Shown: positions 23,870 through 37,780, counted from the first letter of the stretch. The stretch is DNA of 64,000 nucleotides from Corbicula japonica (GCA_038501625.1 JAZAYU010000005.1:11557484-11621483); one strand, 5' to 3'. Notes: generated by a model from the letters alone, not told the origin. Numbers and translations are program-made.

Positions 23870-26800
23870 TGAAAATAAAGTTTACATCTTGTGTAATAAT
23901 ACTTCAGTGTTACATGAAGTTAATTTGTCTATTACTTGTGTTTAAACTAAATCACTTGAATCCAAATGCATTTCATAAATGTTCAGGAATCAAACAACCT
24001 ACCCAAATCACTCTTCTCCACATATTTGTTATTAATTTAGGTTGAGATGGTGATATGTTAATCATTTGTGCTTAAAGTGTAAGTTTACAAATACACTTGC
24101 AAGCACAAGACCTTAATGATATTTAGGAATACACACTATCAGAAATGATTGCTGTCCGAATTTATGTCTGCATTGAAAGTCGGCATTTTTCAATGTTTTA
24201 GATTGTGCTCAGTGATAAATCAAGTTTACACTGAAACATTTTATGTTTCCTCGGCTTTTCCATGTATTAAAAGAGTGTCAGAATTCATCATGTTTAAGTG
24301 TCTTTAAATCAGTAACTGGTGTTAAATATGTGTGTCTTGTAAGTCTTTTAAAAGGAGTTTAATGGTTTTTAGCAAGAAATAATTTGGAAAAACGGAGCGA
24401 CCTGTGACTGATAAAGTACGTCACTGATTGTCTAGTTTGTTGTATTTTAGTAGTACATACAAACATAAAAATCCTTTCAAAATGACATCATTTAATAATT
24501 GAAAACATTGACAATGTATTTATTTCGGCGCCAAATAACCAATATGCTTTTTATGCCCCCCGCTTGAGGGATTTCATTGAAACTTCACAGGAGTGTTTGT
24601 CACCAAGACAAGTTTGCATTTGTCAGGAATTTCAGCTTGGATTATTTTTGGCCTAGTTATGGGCCCTTGTTCATTTTTATATTATAAGGTGCATTACAAA
24701 AACAAATTCTAATCAGACCAAAACATGTTAAAAACTTATGAGCAAGTATTACGGTAGGAGTTCAAATATTTGTACAACATTCGGTCTGATAGCATAAGAA
24801 ATCACGTCCCACCGGCTCAAATTTTACCGCACAAGGCCTTCGGCCTGGCAACTTTTGGGACATCTGACTTGCTTCTACGGAAGCATCAGCAGTCTGATAA
24901 TGATTACAAACAATTCAAATTAAATGTGTTGAACTGTCCGGCAGGCTAATGAAGAAACTTTTCACACGCCCAGCGGATCATAGCTTGTTGCCTGCAGGCA
25001 CCAGGCAAATGATTTGTCGGACCCTGATTCATGTGTGCATTATTCGGCCAGTAAACATTCACCTTAATATTCATAAACTGGTAGCAAAACTAAGGTAATA
25101 CTGTTGTTTATGCCTATTGTTTGCCATTGTAAACTTGACTTGGTATTTTACAACAGCTACTCAGTAACACTATGAAGACTTTAAGTACTGTTCACAACTT
25201 TACAGCTGTTTGATATACACTTAAGTGAGCCCACTCTTAACAATCCACTATTATTTAAACTTTCAAACATAGCATATAGATGAACAAAAGTTTTAACTTT
25301 AAATATTTTATTTTGTTATTTTTAGATGTTAACTGTTGACTTCCCAATGTTTACCCAAGAAATGAATAATCTTACAATTTCTGCAATTAATCAAAATCTT
25401 CCTGCTCAAACCGTTTTTATTATTTTTATCATAATGAAATATGTATGCATTTATTATCAATTATGTAACTTGTCAGATAGCAACTTATTTATTTGCATAA
25501 ATTAATATCAAATTTTACAAACCTAACATTTATTGGCGAGTTGTAAAATTTTAACACATCTCTCCCGGTTATTTTCAAATAATGTACTTCCTGTTTCCTT
25601 TATAAAATCTGTCAAAGGTAGATAACAAGATACATACCTTTTTTAGAACAATTTAGTTTGGGTACTCTCCCTTTCAAACTTAATATGTTGGTTACAAATA
25701 TTAGATGGGGTAATCTTTGAAAGAGAAGAACTAGGAAAAATATTAATATGATGTTCATGAAACACAATACAGAAATATGTTGATTAACAATAGCTGATGA
25801 CTTTTGATGTTTATTTGTTACTCTTTTTGCTCAATATACACTGCACAGTACAATAATGAATAATGAAAAATATGTTATTTTACTATAATGATAAAGTGGC
25901 AGACAATCACTTTTTCAGTTAGTGATCTATATTAATTATATCTTCATAAATATATAATTTTGACAAACCTGTCAGTGAACATTTAACTGTCACATTGTGG
26001 AAAAATTAAAGAATTTGCATCTGAGGTTAAAGCATATACTGAGCAAAAATGAAAACTTACCAGATTTTAATTTCAAAAATTGTGTTCAAATATTGTAATA
26101 CAATATTGTATTCAGTGATTCTATATTTTATCTTTTAATATTTACACTTCAACTTCATTCTCTACAATGAGGTCTTATTCATCTAACGAACCATAATTTC
26201 TGATAGTTAACAGTATGGTGTATTACTTTAAAAGGCTTGGTTACAGTAGAATAGATCTAGTTCACATTTGTTTGGACTTTGCACAATGTTTTGACATGTG
26301 ACATCACCAACCACGCATGTTTTGCCACAAGTTGCTGCTTGCCGGCATTTACTTTGTTGTCAATGTTGCTGTTCCAACAGCCATTGAAAAAATATAATAT
26401 ATATAAGATTGTTTAAAGTATGCTTGAAGCCCTTCATGTTTCACACACTTTAAACAACCCAACTGTTTTCCAGATATGTGAAAATGCCACAAATTAAATT
26501 AAATTACCCAAATGAAAATGATCAAATATCGATTCTATCCTTAATTTAATTTGTGTTATTTGCACATATCAGGACATTTGATAAAGCAGAAAGATGTTAT
26601 TTTTCATAGAGAGTGATGATTTTAATGTCCACTGAAGCAAGGAAATAAAATACAGTTACTCAAATATACAAATAAAACAATAAATAAATAAAACAAAATC
26701 CAACGCTTAATTTTCAAAAACCACTTAATTTTTTCTTATTTCTTTTTTTAAACCAATAGATACTGAACTGACAACTTCAAAGATCAAAATATTTTCAAAC

Positions 26801-27250
26801 GAATTCCTCCAGATATTTGCATTCACTGGTACCATTAATGTAATAGGAGTCTCCCATGTTTTTTAAGTCAAGTTTTTATTTTGGCTCATTATATCAAAAC
26901 AAAATATATATTCTAGAATAATTTGTGGTCAAAATTATCATTAACCTTTAGGAATCTCCTTGTGAAAAATGAGGAACAAGAAGTTTGCATTACCAATAGA
27001 CATCTAAGTAAACATTAGCTAGGATTTGGGATTATCCAGCATAATTTTATGTATTATGATTAACACTTCGTGGAAGCCTTTCATCTTGATTCAATTGATG
27101 CTTCATGCAATGAAGATGGAAACATTTTAAAAGGTGTCCCCTATTAGTCAAGATGACATCGTATGACATGGAACAAGAAGTTTCCTGGTATACAATACAT
27201 GTAGTAAGACAGAGTTCTTCCTGTATAGAAATGTCAAATTTTAGCAAGAT
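23870..27250. other. AT-rich intergenic or intronic DNA, no gene seen
   Basis: No open frame with family similarity and no exon-like stretch that I can support. A short remnant of the tatgccccc element lies at about 24553-24670. If CARMIL continues beyond 64 kb, this would be intron. Confidence 0.5.
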
Positions 27251-27258
27251 TTCGTTAT

Positions 27259-28490
27259 TATTATACCCCCACAAACGAAGTTTGAGCGGGTATATAGGAG
27301 TGAGCTTGTCGGTCGGTCTGTTGGTCTGTCTGTCGGTCGGTCGGTCGGATTCTTCGTTTCCAGATGATAACTCATGAAAGGCTTTACAGAATTAAATAAT
27401 TTTTGGTACACAGGTATATCGTCATAAGATACAGGTCAAGTTCGATTTTGGGGCTGGTGGGATCAGTGTCAAGGTCACTGTTACTAAAAATAGAAAAATG
27501 GTTTCCGGATGATAACTCATGAAACACTTCACAGATTTAATCCTTGTTTGGTAAATAGATGTAACATCACAAGATACAGGTCAAGTTCGACTTTGGGGCT
27601 GGTGGGGTCAATGTCAATGTCAGTATTACTAAAAATAGAAAAAGGGTTTCCAGATGATAACTCATGAAAAACTTCACAGATTAAATCCTTTTTTGGTACA
27701 TATATGTAATATCATAAGATACAGGTCGAGTTCGACTTTGGGGCCTGAGGGGTCAGTGTCAAGGTCACTGTAACTTAAAAAAGAAAAATTGTTTCTGGAC
27801 TATAACTCATAAAATACTTCATAGATTTAATTATTTTTTGGGACACAGATGTAACATAAGATATAGGTTAGGTTTGACTTTGGGGCCTGTGGGTTCAAGG
27901 TCAAGGTCACTGTTATTTAAACTTCAAAACTTCGTTTCCACTCAGTAACTATAGCTTGGAATGAGATTCTTAAATGAAATTTGGTGTATTGGTGTTTTTT
28001 GTGAAGATGACTTTAGGGATTCAAGGCCTGTGGGGTCAAGGTCACTGTTACTAAAAATAGAAAATAAACTGTATGCTCAATAACTTTGGTTCAGAATGAG
28101 ATATTGTGATGAAAATTGCTATATAGGTAGTGTCTGTGAAGACGAAACTTGGTATTGAAATTGGGTCTGATGGGGTCAAGGTCACTGTTACTAAAAATAG
28201 AAAAAATGGTTTCTGGATGATTTCTCATAAACAATGTTTGGCATGCAGTTCTTAGATAAAAGTTAGGTAAAGGCCACTGTTACTAACATATTCAAACCAT
28301 TTCTGCTCAATAAATTTAGAAGGAATGAGATATTGTGATGAAACTTGCTGTATATGTGGCTACTGTGAAGACGACACTTTGGATTGAAAGTGGGGCACAT
28401 TATGCCATTAATTCGAAGCATTCCCAGTTCAATTATCAAGCATACATGTGGGGGTATTTAATCACTTTCAGTGATAATTCTAGTTTCATT
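27259..28490 (+). mobile_element. tandem-repeat element, tacccccacaaacga type
   Basis: Starts ttatacccccacaaacgaag and a (gtcg)n-like run, then about seven ~150-base units with gatgataactcatgaaa, gatacaggtcaagttcgac and aaggtcactgttac. Ends atgtgggggtatttaatcac, complementary to the start, then attctagtt. Same general design as the 17378 and 33324 elements but a different subfamily. Confidence 0.7.
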
Positions 28491-28499
28491 AACCATAGA

Positions 28500-28870
28500 C
28501 TCACAAGATAGATGTTGATCAAGAGTTGCACAAAAGTTTGTGGATTTGATTTTTAAAATAAAGGAAAAAGTTAGACCTAGAAAAACCTTAAAATCTATTT
28601 GATATTTATCAGAAAATAAAAAGCAACACAAAACAACAATTTAAATGCTGACATAAGTGGAAAGGATACTGACAACAATATTTAAGGTCCTTGAAAAGAT
28701 CTTTCAATTATGAAGAGAGAAATCAACATTTTTAATTTTGATAATCCACTTTCACGACCTGGAAATTGAAGGTCAAACATTCTTTTACAAATAAATCACA
28801 TTGTTTACATTTGTTAGACCAAAAGACCTTAGATATTGTTGTCAGTAAGTCATTACTCATACTTCTTGTT
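28500..28870. repeat. decayed relative of the 6786 fold-back element
   Basis: Shares aagcaacacaaaacaacaat, gatactgacaacaatat and the ttgaaggtcaaac region with the 6786-7478 and 18880-19320 sequences. Confidence 0.45.
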
Positions 28871-30832
28871 TTTAAGTATAGACACTGGGATATAATTACA
28901 AACATAGCAGCAAGTACTAGCTATTTTTGGATGTCTATCAATTAGTAGCCATACTTGTAAAGTAGCTTTTTTAGTTTTTAAAAGTTATTGTAAGAACATG
29001 AATACTAGATATATCTTGATTTAAGTTATATGAAGCAAATTGCAGTAAAAAAAAACACACCCAATTTTTCTCCGAAATAGCTACTTTTCAAATATGCCTG
29101 TAAAAGTTTATGTAACCAATGAATGCACTTTATCATAGTTATTCCCAGTCGTAACTTTGAAATCAAAGTTCCGCATGGTTGTTGGTCAGTGTATTTACCT
29201 TCACATGTTATATCATATAATATGTTTTAATAAAGGGGGTTTCAGTGTAATTACCGAGCCTATATCTTGTGTCCAAATTTAGGAAAGCAAAAATACCTCT
29301 TCTAAAAGTGTCCCAGAATATAGGGACACTAATTATTTTTATGAAAAATAAATGTACCGTAAAAACCCTATGTTTTTGGCCACCCTATGTTTTCGGCCAC
29401 GTTCTTTTTTTAAAAAATATTAATTTTTTTATTGACCCTAAAAATTTGGCCACTAAAAATCGGCGATTTTTTCACTAACCCTATGTTTTCGGCCAGCATT
29501 TTAAATTCTAAATTCATCATTTTTATTAGATTAGTAACAAAAAAATATGTTTGTTAACCTTGGTTTTGATTTTGATATTAAAGATAGAACTAGGCAATAA
29601 CCGTATACATCATTGGCTGCCGATTGAGGATATGTTTGTTTCTGAAAAATTATTTGTCATCATCTTATTTGCGGTAATTAATATTGTAACAACAAAGTGG
29701 TAATAAGATCGAAACCTGGTAAATATAATGTGTTTTTTATTTAAAGCAATTATAATTATGATAATCTTTAGTTTGCAATCTGTCATCTCAAATCTGGAGA
29801 TGTTGCTATGCAACTAGGCTATGAAGTGCGAAAAATTGCGACTTTATGATTGCCGCGGGCAAACATCTATTGTACTTTTTACCTGATCACATAATCGGCA
29901 CTTAATAATATCCAAACTGATTTCAGTCAAGACAAATGGTTTTTCCGAAAAAAATATCGTAACTCAATTCTAGCCTATAAATTTTTATGAACAGAACCGA
30001 TGTTTTTAAAACTGTTATTCAAAAGCGAGTTTAATTTTGTTACGCATAAAAAATAAAATAATCGATGTGTGTTTTTAAACTTGCGAATACTTGCCCCTAA
30101 AATATCCAAGAATTATTACATGTACATTTACTAAAATCATCAAATTTACAACTGCCATGAACACCTGTTCGTTGCCCGCTTTGATCTTAAATGTCAGCGA
30201 TGCTTGTGTATTTCATCAAAGACGCCAACATCAACTTGAAACGGTACGCACCGCGCAAATATTCGATCGACGATGTATTACAAAAAATTGCAACCCGTCA
30301 ACAAACTAGGTTGATTTCATTTCTAAATCAGCTGACTATTTGATAGTATTTGGTATAATTATTGCTAATTTCTGATCAGGTTGTGTTTGTATCTGCAGAA
30401 CCGGCACTTTGCAGAATTAGCAGTTTGCAACTAATCTATTGCACTCTTATTTGCGACGGTCATCAAACTCTTTTTGCAATGTTGATTATACAACAATAGT
30501 ATGTTTATTTAGCAACGATGGAGTTAATTGCTTGACAAAGGTAAGCAGAAATTTCAAAGGTACAAACGTCTGGTATGTGTTGACATATTCTAGTCTTACA
30601 TTTATGGACGTGTCAAGTAATGCACATGTGTCTAAATGTTTGGACGATCTGTCTTTAAATGAAAATTCTCGTCTCTAAATATTACTTCAGCCAGAAAAAT
30701 AATATTTTTTCCGTCCAAAGACTTAGGCAAAATACGTTAAGTTATGCATTTCATAAATACAGATGTATACTGTACCAGTATTCGGATAGTCGGTGACGCG
30801 GACAAAATCCTATGTTTACGGCCGCGATTTTT

Positions 30833-32768
30833 AGCTCGACTATTCGAAGAATATGTCGAGCTATTGTACTCACATGGGCGTCGGCGTCGCCGTCGCTGTC
30901 GGCGTCCCGCTTTGGTTAAAGTTTGCGTGCAACCTACCTATATCTTAAAAACTACTATAGCTACAGCTTTAAAACTTGGCACACTTGTTCATCATCATGT
31001 CCCGAGTGTGTATGCCAAGAACCATAACTCTAACTTTCATTTTGATCAAATTATGGCCCTTTTTCAACTTAGAATTTCAGGTTAAAGTTTGCGTGCAAGC
31101 TACTGTACAAACACATAACTTCAATACTACTTATACTACAGCTTTGAAACTTGACACACTTGTTCATCATCATGTCCCGAGTGTGTATGCCAAGAACCAT
31201 AACTCTAACTTTCATTTTGATCAAATTATGGCCCTTTTTTGACTTAGAATTTAAGGTTAAAGTTTGCGTGCAAGATACTGTACAAACACATAACATCAAT
31301 ACTACTTATACTACAGCTTTGAAACTTGACACACTTGTTCATCATCATGTCCCGAGTGTGTATGCCAAGAACCAGAACTCTAACTTTTATTTTGATCAAA
31401 TTATGGCCCTTTTTTGACTTAGAATTTAAGGTTAAAGTTTGCGTGCAAGCTACTGTACAAACACATAACTTCAATACTACTTATACTACAGCTTTGAAAC
31501 TTTACACACTTGTTCATAATCATGTCCCGAGTGCGTATGCCAAGAACCATAACTTTAACTTTCATTTTGATCAAATTATGGCCCTTTTTCGACTAAGAAT
31601 TTCAGGTTAAAGTTTGTGTGCAAGCTAGTGTACAAACCCATAACTTCCATACTACTTATACTACAGCTTTGAAACTTTCATTATCATATCATGAGTGGGT
31701 ATGCCAAGAACCATAACTCTAACTTCCATTTTGCTCAAATTATGGCCCTTTTTCGACTTAGAATTTTAGGTTAAAGTTTGCGTGCAAGCTAGTTTCTTTA
31801 ATACTTCTTGTACTATAGCTTTAAAACTTTCAACACTTATTTACCATCATGACCCTGACTATGTACGCCAAGAACCATAACTCTTTCTTTCATTTTTTTA
31901 TCAAATTATGGCCCTTTTTCAACTTAGAATTTCTGGTTAAAGTTTGCGTGCAAGCTAGTTACTTTCATACTTCTTGTACTATAGCTTTGAAACTAAAGAC
32001 ACTTGTTCACCATCATGACCCTGACTATGTATGCCAAGAACCAGAACTCTTTCTTTGATTTTTATCAATTATTGCCCTTTTTTTACGTAGAATTTCAGGT
32101 TAAAGTTTGCGTGCAAGCTAGTTACTTTCATACTTCTTGAACTATAGCTTTTGAAAGTTGTTCACTATCATGACCCTGACTATGTATGCCAAGAACCATA
32201 ACTCTTCCTTTGATTTTTATCAAATTATTGCCCTTTTTAGACTTAGAAATTAGAGGTAAAGTTTGCATGCAAGCTGGTGAAACCTCATAACTTTCATTCC
32301 ACCACCACCACCACCACCACCACCACCCACCCAACCACCCATCCAACCACCCACCCACCACCACCCACCACCACCACCCATCACCATCCACCACCACCAC
32401 CAACCATCACCACCCACCACCACCACCCACCCACCACCACCACCCACCACCACCACCACCACCACCACCACCCACCCCCACCACCCCCCACCCACCCACC
32501 CTCCACCACTCACCCACCCACCCACCACCACTCACCCACCCACCACCACTACCACCCACCACCACCACCAACCACCACCACCACCACCACCACCACCCAC
32601 CACCTTCCACCACCACCACCACGTAAAATTTATTGATTTCATAACTTGGATTATGAAACTTTTGTTCATGTGTATGTTGGGTGTCATAAACTCCTGAATC
32701 ACTCTCCAGTTTAAACGAAGCCCAGTTTAAAACATGCTTAAATATGTCTGACTTCGAATAGTCGAGCT
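30833..32768 (+). mobile_element. tandem-repeat element with 175-base units and a CCA tract, nested in 29357-32880
   Basis: Inverted ends agctcgactattcgaag (30833) and cttcgaatagtcgagct (to 32768). After a gtcggcgtcgccgtcg run come about eight units of roughly 160-175 bases starting ggttaaagtttgcgtgcaag; the first four are nearly identical with a 175-base period. The array gives way to a CCA/CCCA tract at 32298-32620. The overlapping small reading frames in the array only reflect the 175-base period shifting frame and are not genes. Confidence 0.75.
32298..32620. repeat. CCA/CCCA low-complexity tract, about 320 bases
   Basis: Strand-asymmetric mix of cca, ccca and a few tca units with almost no G on the plus strand. 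It sits at the 3' end of the 175-base array, where pearl-like elements usually carry a microsatellite. Confidence 0.9.
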
Positions 32769-32953
32769 TGCAGTTGTTTCCGACTGGCTCTTGTTATAAT
32801 TATTTTTTCATAACCCTAAGATTTCGTCCAAGAAAAAAAAATTATTTTAAGCTGCCCGAAAACATAGTTTTTTTTTACGGTATCCCCATATTTAGGGTGT
32901 CCCAAGACTTGGAGTGATTACGGTAATAACAATATTTTTTAAAGATGCGATTA

Positions 32954-35900
32954 CCGTATATACTCAGCCATAGGTCGATCCGTTCATAAGTCGAGGGGTG
33001 GATTTCCATCTCTTAAAGGCCGTTTTTTACCTTGACTCATTTATAAGTCGAGTTGAAAAACTGCTAAAATTAGGCCTTCTTAAGCAACTTTTATGCAGGT
33101 ATATACGGCCCAAAACGTATCCGACGTAACCATGAGAAAATCAATAAGTACAACTCGCTGTTTCTTTTATACTTCTGTAATGCCATTTCATTAACCAAAT
33201 CATGTTATATTGAACAAAAACTAATATTTTTAATTAATTAAAACAAGTACTTATAACAGAAATATTGTTTACTTTATTTCAAGTACACAACAAAATAAAT
33301 ACGACTATCATTCACAGCTTTATTATGCCCCCGCCATGTAATGGCGGAAGGGCATATAGTGTTCACCCTGGCTGTGGGTGGGTGGGTGTGTGTGTCAGTG
33401 TGTGTGTATGTTCGAAAATCGTGTCCGCTCTGTAACTTTGTTATTTCTTATAGGATTTTAAAATAACTTGGTATGAATGTTCACCATATCAAGACGGTGT
33501 GTCGCGTACAATACCCATGCCTGTAGGTCCAAGGTCAAGGTCACTGTTACTAAAAATAGAATTTTCTTGTCCGGGCTGTAACTTCCTTATGAATGGAGGG
33601 ATTTCAAAATAACTTGGCACAAATGTTCACCATGACAAGGCGGTGTGTCGCGTACAAGACCCATGCCTGTAGGTCCAAGGTCAAGGTCACTGTTACTAAA
33701 AATAGAATTTTGTTGGAAAAATCTTGTCCGCTCTGTAACTTTGTTATTTCTTAATGAATTTTAAAATAACTTGGTATGAATGTTCACCATATCAAGACGG
33801 TGTGTCGCGTACAATACCCATGCCTGTAGGTCCAAGGTCAAGGTCACTGTTACTAAAAATAGAATGTTCTTGTCCGGGCTGTAACTTCCTTATGAATGGA
33901 GGGATTTCAAAATAACTTGGCACAAATGTTCACCATGACAAGGCAGTGTGTTGCATACAAGACCCATGCCTGTAGGTCCAAGGTCAAGGTCACTGTTACT
34001 AAAAATAGAATTTTGTTGGAAAAATCTTGTCCGCTCTATAACTTTGTTATTTCTTAATGGATTTTAAAATAACTTAGTATAAAAATTCATCATATCAAGA
34101 TGGTGTGTGGCATACAATACCCATGCCTGTAGGTCCAAGGTCAAGGTCACTGTTACTAAAAATAGAATTTTCTTGTCCGGGCTGTAACTTCCTTATGAAT
34201 GGAGGGATTTCAAAATAACTTGGCACAAATGTTCACCATGACAAGTCGGTGTGTCGCGTCAAGACCCATGCCTGTAGGTCCAAGGTCACTGTTACTAAAA
34301 ATAGAATTTTGTTGGAAAAATCTTGTCCGCTCTGTAACTTTGTTATTTCTTAATGGATTTTAAAATAACTTGGTATAAATATTCACCATATCAAGACGGT
34401 GTGTCGCGTACAATACCCATGCCTGTAGGTCCAAGGTAAAGGTCACTGTTACTAAAAATAGAATTTTCTTGTCCGCGCTGTAACTTCCTTATTAATGGAG
34501 GGATTTCAAAATAACTTGGCACAAATGTTCACCATGACAAGGCGGTGTGTCGAGTACAAGACCCATGCCTGTAGGTCCAAGATCAAGGTCACTGTTACTA
34601 AAAATAGAATTTTGTTGGAAAAATCTTGTCCGCTCTGTAACTTTGTTATTTCTAAATGGATTTTAAAATAACTTGGTATAAATATTCACCATATCAAGAC
34701 GGTGTGTCGCGTACAATACCCATGCCTGGAGGTCCAAGATCAAGGTCACTGTTACTAAAAATATAATTTTCTTGTCCGGGCTGTAACTTCCTTATGAATG
34801 GAGGGATTTCAAAATTACTTGGCACAAATGTTCACCATGACAAGGCGGTGTGTCGCATACAACACCAAGCCTGTAGGTCCAAGGTCAAGGTCACTGTTAC
34901 TAAAAATAGAATTTTGCTGGAAAAATCTTGTCCGCTCTGTAACTTTGTTATTTCTTAATGGATTTTAAAATAACTTAGTATAAATATTCACCATATCAAG
35001 ATGGTATGTCGCGTATAATACCCATGCCTGTAGGTCCAAGGTCAAGGTCGCTGTTACTAAAAATAGATTTTTCTTGTCCGGGCTGTAACTTCCTTATGAA
35101 TAGAGGGATTTCAAAATAACTTGGCATAAATGTTCACCACGATAAGGCGGTGTGTCATGTACAACACCCATGCCTAAAGGTCACAGGTCAAGGTCACTGT
35201 TACTAAAAATAGAATTTTGTTATAAAAATCTTGTCTGCTCTGTTACTTTGTTATGTCTTATTGGATTTTAAAATAACTTGGTGTAAATGTTCATTATATC
35301 AAGACGATGTGTCGCGTACAATACCCATGCCTGTAGGTCCAAGGTCAAGGTCACTGTTACAAAAATAGAAATTTCTTGTACTGGCTATAACTTTGTTATT
35401 AACAGAGTGATTTCAAAATAATTTGGCACAAATGTTCACTATGACAAGTCGTTGTGTTAAGTACAATTCCCATGCCTGTAGGGTCAAGGTTAAGGTCACT
35501 ATTACTAAAACCAGACTTTTCTTGTCTAGGCTGTGAGTTTGTTATTACTTATTGGATTTTAAAATAACTTGGTATAAATGTTCACCATGACAAACATGCA
35601 TAGCGGGGGCATCCGTGTCCTATGGACACATTTCTAGTTTTATCATATTTTAATGCATAGTCTGTCACTAAATGCACTATTAGAAACTGTTTAATATTTT
35701 ATTTATAGTTCTAAAGAATTTACATTTATTTTATTTCATCACAATTTATGCGAAATAACACTTTATTTTCTATTCAAATCATATTCAATCACACGCAATT
35801 TGTATGCGTTATCATACGACTGACGCTTTCTCTTGGGCAATGTATTTTTTTATGTAAATTATTTCAATGTAAGACAAGTGAATAAATTATGATAAGATAT

Positions 35901-36895
35901 CTGATGATCGTCGCTACAGTTAACGTGTAACTCCGCCTCCCGCCTATAGAAATAAACTTGAAAATTCATATGCGAGTTCTGACTGGTGGGAGGCGGAGTT
36001 TCTTTACGATTTGGTCATGCTAACTTGCTAGCGATTGGCTAGAGCAAAGCTGTTAGACAATCTCAGCGTAGCGGAAAGTTGGGGCCAATTGGCAGGTGTT
36101 CTTATAGTAAACTTCCTTTGTTATGCCCAGTTTGTTTTGATAGCAATTAGCGACTGTCGGCGAGAGTACACAGCAAATTGTGTACCGTTATTAAATGTCA
36201 TCACGGTTTGACAGGCACTAGGCAGTTTTCGGAGACAATTATGTACAATCAGGGTCTATTAATAAAATTGAATAGAGCCTGGTTTAATCTTGATTTACTC
36301 GGTTAGTCGCAAGTTGAATAATATTTCACTAATTACATGTTTCAATTAAGCATACATGTAATTATATTTGAAAGCGTTTCAACAAAAACATCGCAATTGT
36401 GTAAAACGTAAATAATTATATTTCATAATTTTCTACAAACAAGCGTTGTAGGTAGAATTATAATATTGCAATTATTCTCATTCCGTTTCCCATTGAATTC
36501 AATGTCATATTGATACAGCGTATCTCCGAATACTGCTTATACTCGTTAACACAGCGGCAATCGCGGCGATTTTCCTAACTGCTATATTGTGAAAAAAAAC
36601 GTGAATAAATAAGTTTTCTAATTTTCTAAAAACAATCATTGTAGGTAGAACGCTCACGTTGCAATAAATTGTCTTTCTGTTTTTCAATGAATTAAATGAT
36701 ATAGATACGAACGTAACTCCAAATACCGTCAGTACTGTTTTTATCACGTTAAGAACAACAACAACTATTCAAAATGGCGGCGATTCGCGACGATTTTTAA
36801 AAGCTTTTTTTCTTTCTCTCAGCCATAAGTCGAATCGACTTTTTAGAAGTGTTTTTGAAAGGAAAATACCTCGACTAATGGCTGAGTATATACGG
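32954..36895. mobile_element. TA-flanked DNA element with perfect 19-base inverted ends, invaded by a tandem-repeat element
   Basis: TACCGTATATACTCAGCCA at 32952-32970 is the exact reverse complement of 36879-36897. Taking TA as the target duplication leaves CCGTATATACTCAGCCA ends. Similarity continues imperfectly inward (ataggtcga / tcgactaat). Internal sequence outside the nested array has an inverted aactccgcctccc motif (35928 and 35987) and no transposase frame. Probably a non-autonomous derivative. Confidence 0.8.
33324..35638 (+). mobile_element. tandem-repeat element (300-base dimer array), Helitron-like ends, nested
   Basis: Starts tatgcccccgccatg. The body is a higher-order array of about seven ~300-base dimers. 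Each dimer has two ~150-base halves: one with cttgtccgctctgtaac and accatatcaagacgg, the other with gggctgtaacttccttatg and accatgacaagg. Both halves carry ggtccaaggtcaaggtcact. Ends with the hairpin gtgtcctatggacac and atttctagt, as at 18875. The most regular and probably youngest array of the family here. Confidence 0.85.
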
Positions 36896-37143
36896 TAGCA
36901 CTAAAGAACAGAGAGCACTTTTCTGTAAACTTTCTGAACACTGCTTGTACCATGTAAATATAATGATATATAATAAAAGTTAAAATATTATCATATTACT
37001 TACAAATGAATCCATGTAAAAATCATGTTTCACCTTTTCAAACTAAAATATGATCTTGAATAGATACGGTGTATGTAATCTGTCTTTACACTAAATGTAA
37101 TTATAAAGGACATAAATAAGGTCAAAATTGTTTGGTGACAACC

Positions 37144-37350
37144 TTAACCCTTTCCTCCAATGATATACCTTTATTGCATGGGTGAACAGTTTAGATCCAG
37201 ATCAGCTGGCACATCCGTGCTGTCTGATCAGGACCTAAAGTGTTCACTTTTTGATTTGTTAGGTTATTTGTGACCAAAATGCGACCAGTGCGGTGGATCT
37301 ACACTGGTCGCATATACATAAAAATGTGTACATATGGAGGAAAGGGTTAA
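37144..37350. repeat. MITE family A, full-length copy
   Basis: Ends ttaaccctttcctccaatga and atatggaggaaagggttaa, with gatccagatcagctggc inside. Confidence 0.85.
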
Positions 37351-37457
37351 GCTATATAATTTCCATGTTTTTTATCATTTGTTTTCTTCCCAAAGCTATC
37401 AATTTTTGAATTTTTACCATTTGCCATAAAACAACAACCTTTGTTCTTTCCAATTAA

Positions 37458-37635
37458 TCCTTTATCCCTGTACTACATTATTACATCTTAAGAGTGAGAT
37501 CTATAATCTGGATCTACACTGTTTCCTTTAAAATTAATTTCTTATCAATATGGCATCAGTTTATAATACTAATCAAACTGCGCAGCTGTTATAAGTTGAT
37601 CTGGATCTAAGTTGATATATCCCATGAAGTAAAAA
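37458..37635. repeat. MITE family A, downstream of cGAS-like gene 2
   Basis: Worn copy with atctggatctacactg and gttgatctggatctaa, ending cccatgaagtaaaaag. It matches the copy at 19874-20093 in place and order relative to the paralogue. Confidence 0.5.
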
Positions 37636-37780
37636 GATCCCTACAAAACTCACTACATTGAATGATAATTTGCAATATTCTATGACTTGAGTTGTTTATC
37701 TTATGGAATGTAACACTCTTTTTTCACTGGATATCTTTTGTTCTTCTTTTTTGTCGTATAAGCTGTGTCTAGATAATGGA

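Larger units (their letters stand above)
29357..32880. mobile_element. TA-flanked DNA element carrying a nested tandem-repeat element
   Basis: The left end ccgtaaaaaccctatgtttt and the right end aaaacatagttttttttacgg are imperfect inverted repeats, each bordered by TA (29355-29356 and 32881-32882), as in Tc1/mariner-type insertions. Motifs ccctatgtttt(c/t)ggcca repeat inside the left end. No transposase frame is visible. A second element (30833-32768) sits inside its right part. An outer inverted pair (attaccg...gggacac type, about 29250 and 32900-32935) may mark an older host element. Confidence 0.7.

Noticed and set aside
30976..31610. Series of similar 76-94 residue open frames on both strands
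   Set aside because: They follow the 175-base tandem repeat exactly and read through low-information repeat DNA; they are not genes.
32128..32636. Histidine/threonine/proline-rich and glycine/tryptophan-rich frames
   Set aside because: Translations of the CCA microsatellite in different frames.
30870..35640. CRISPR-like regular repeats
   Set aside because: Units are long (150-300 bases), the whole unit is repeated without unique spacers, and the genome is eukaryotic.
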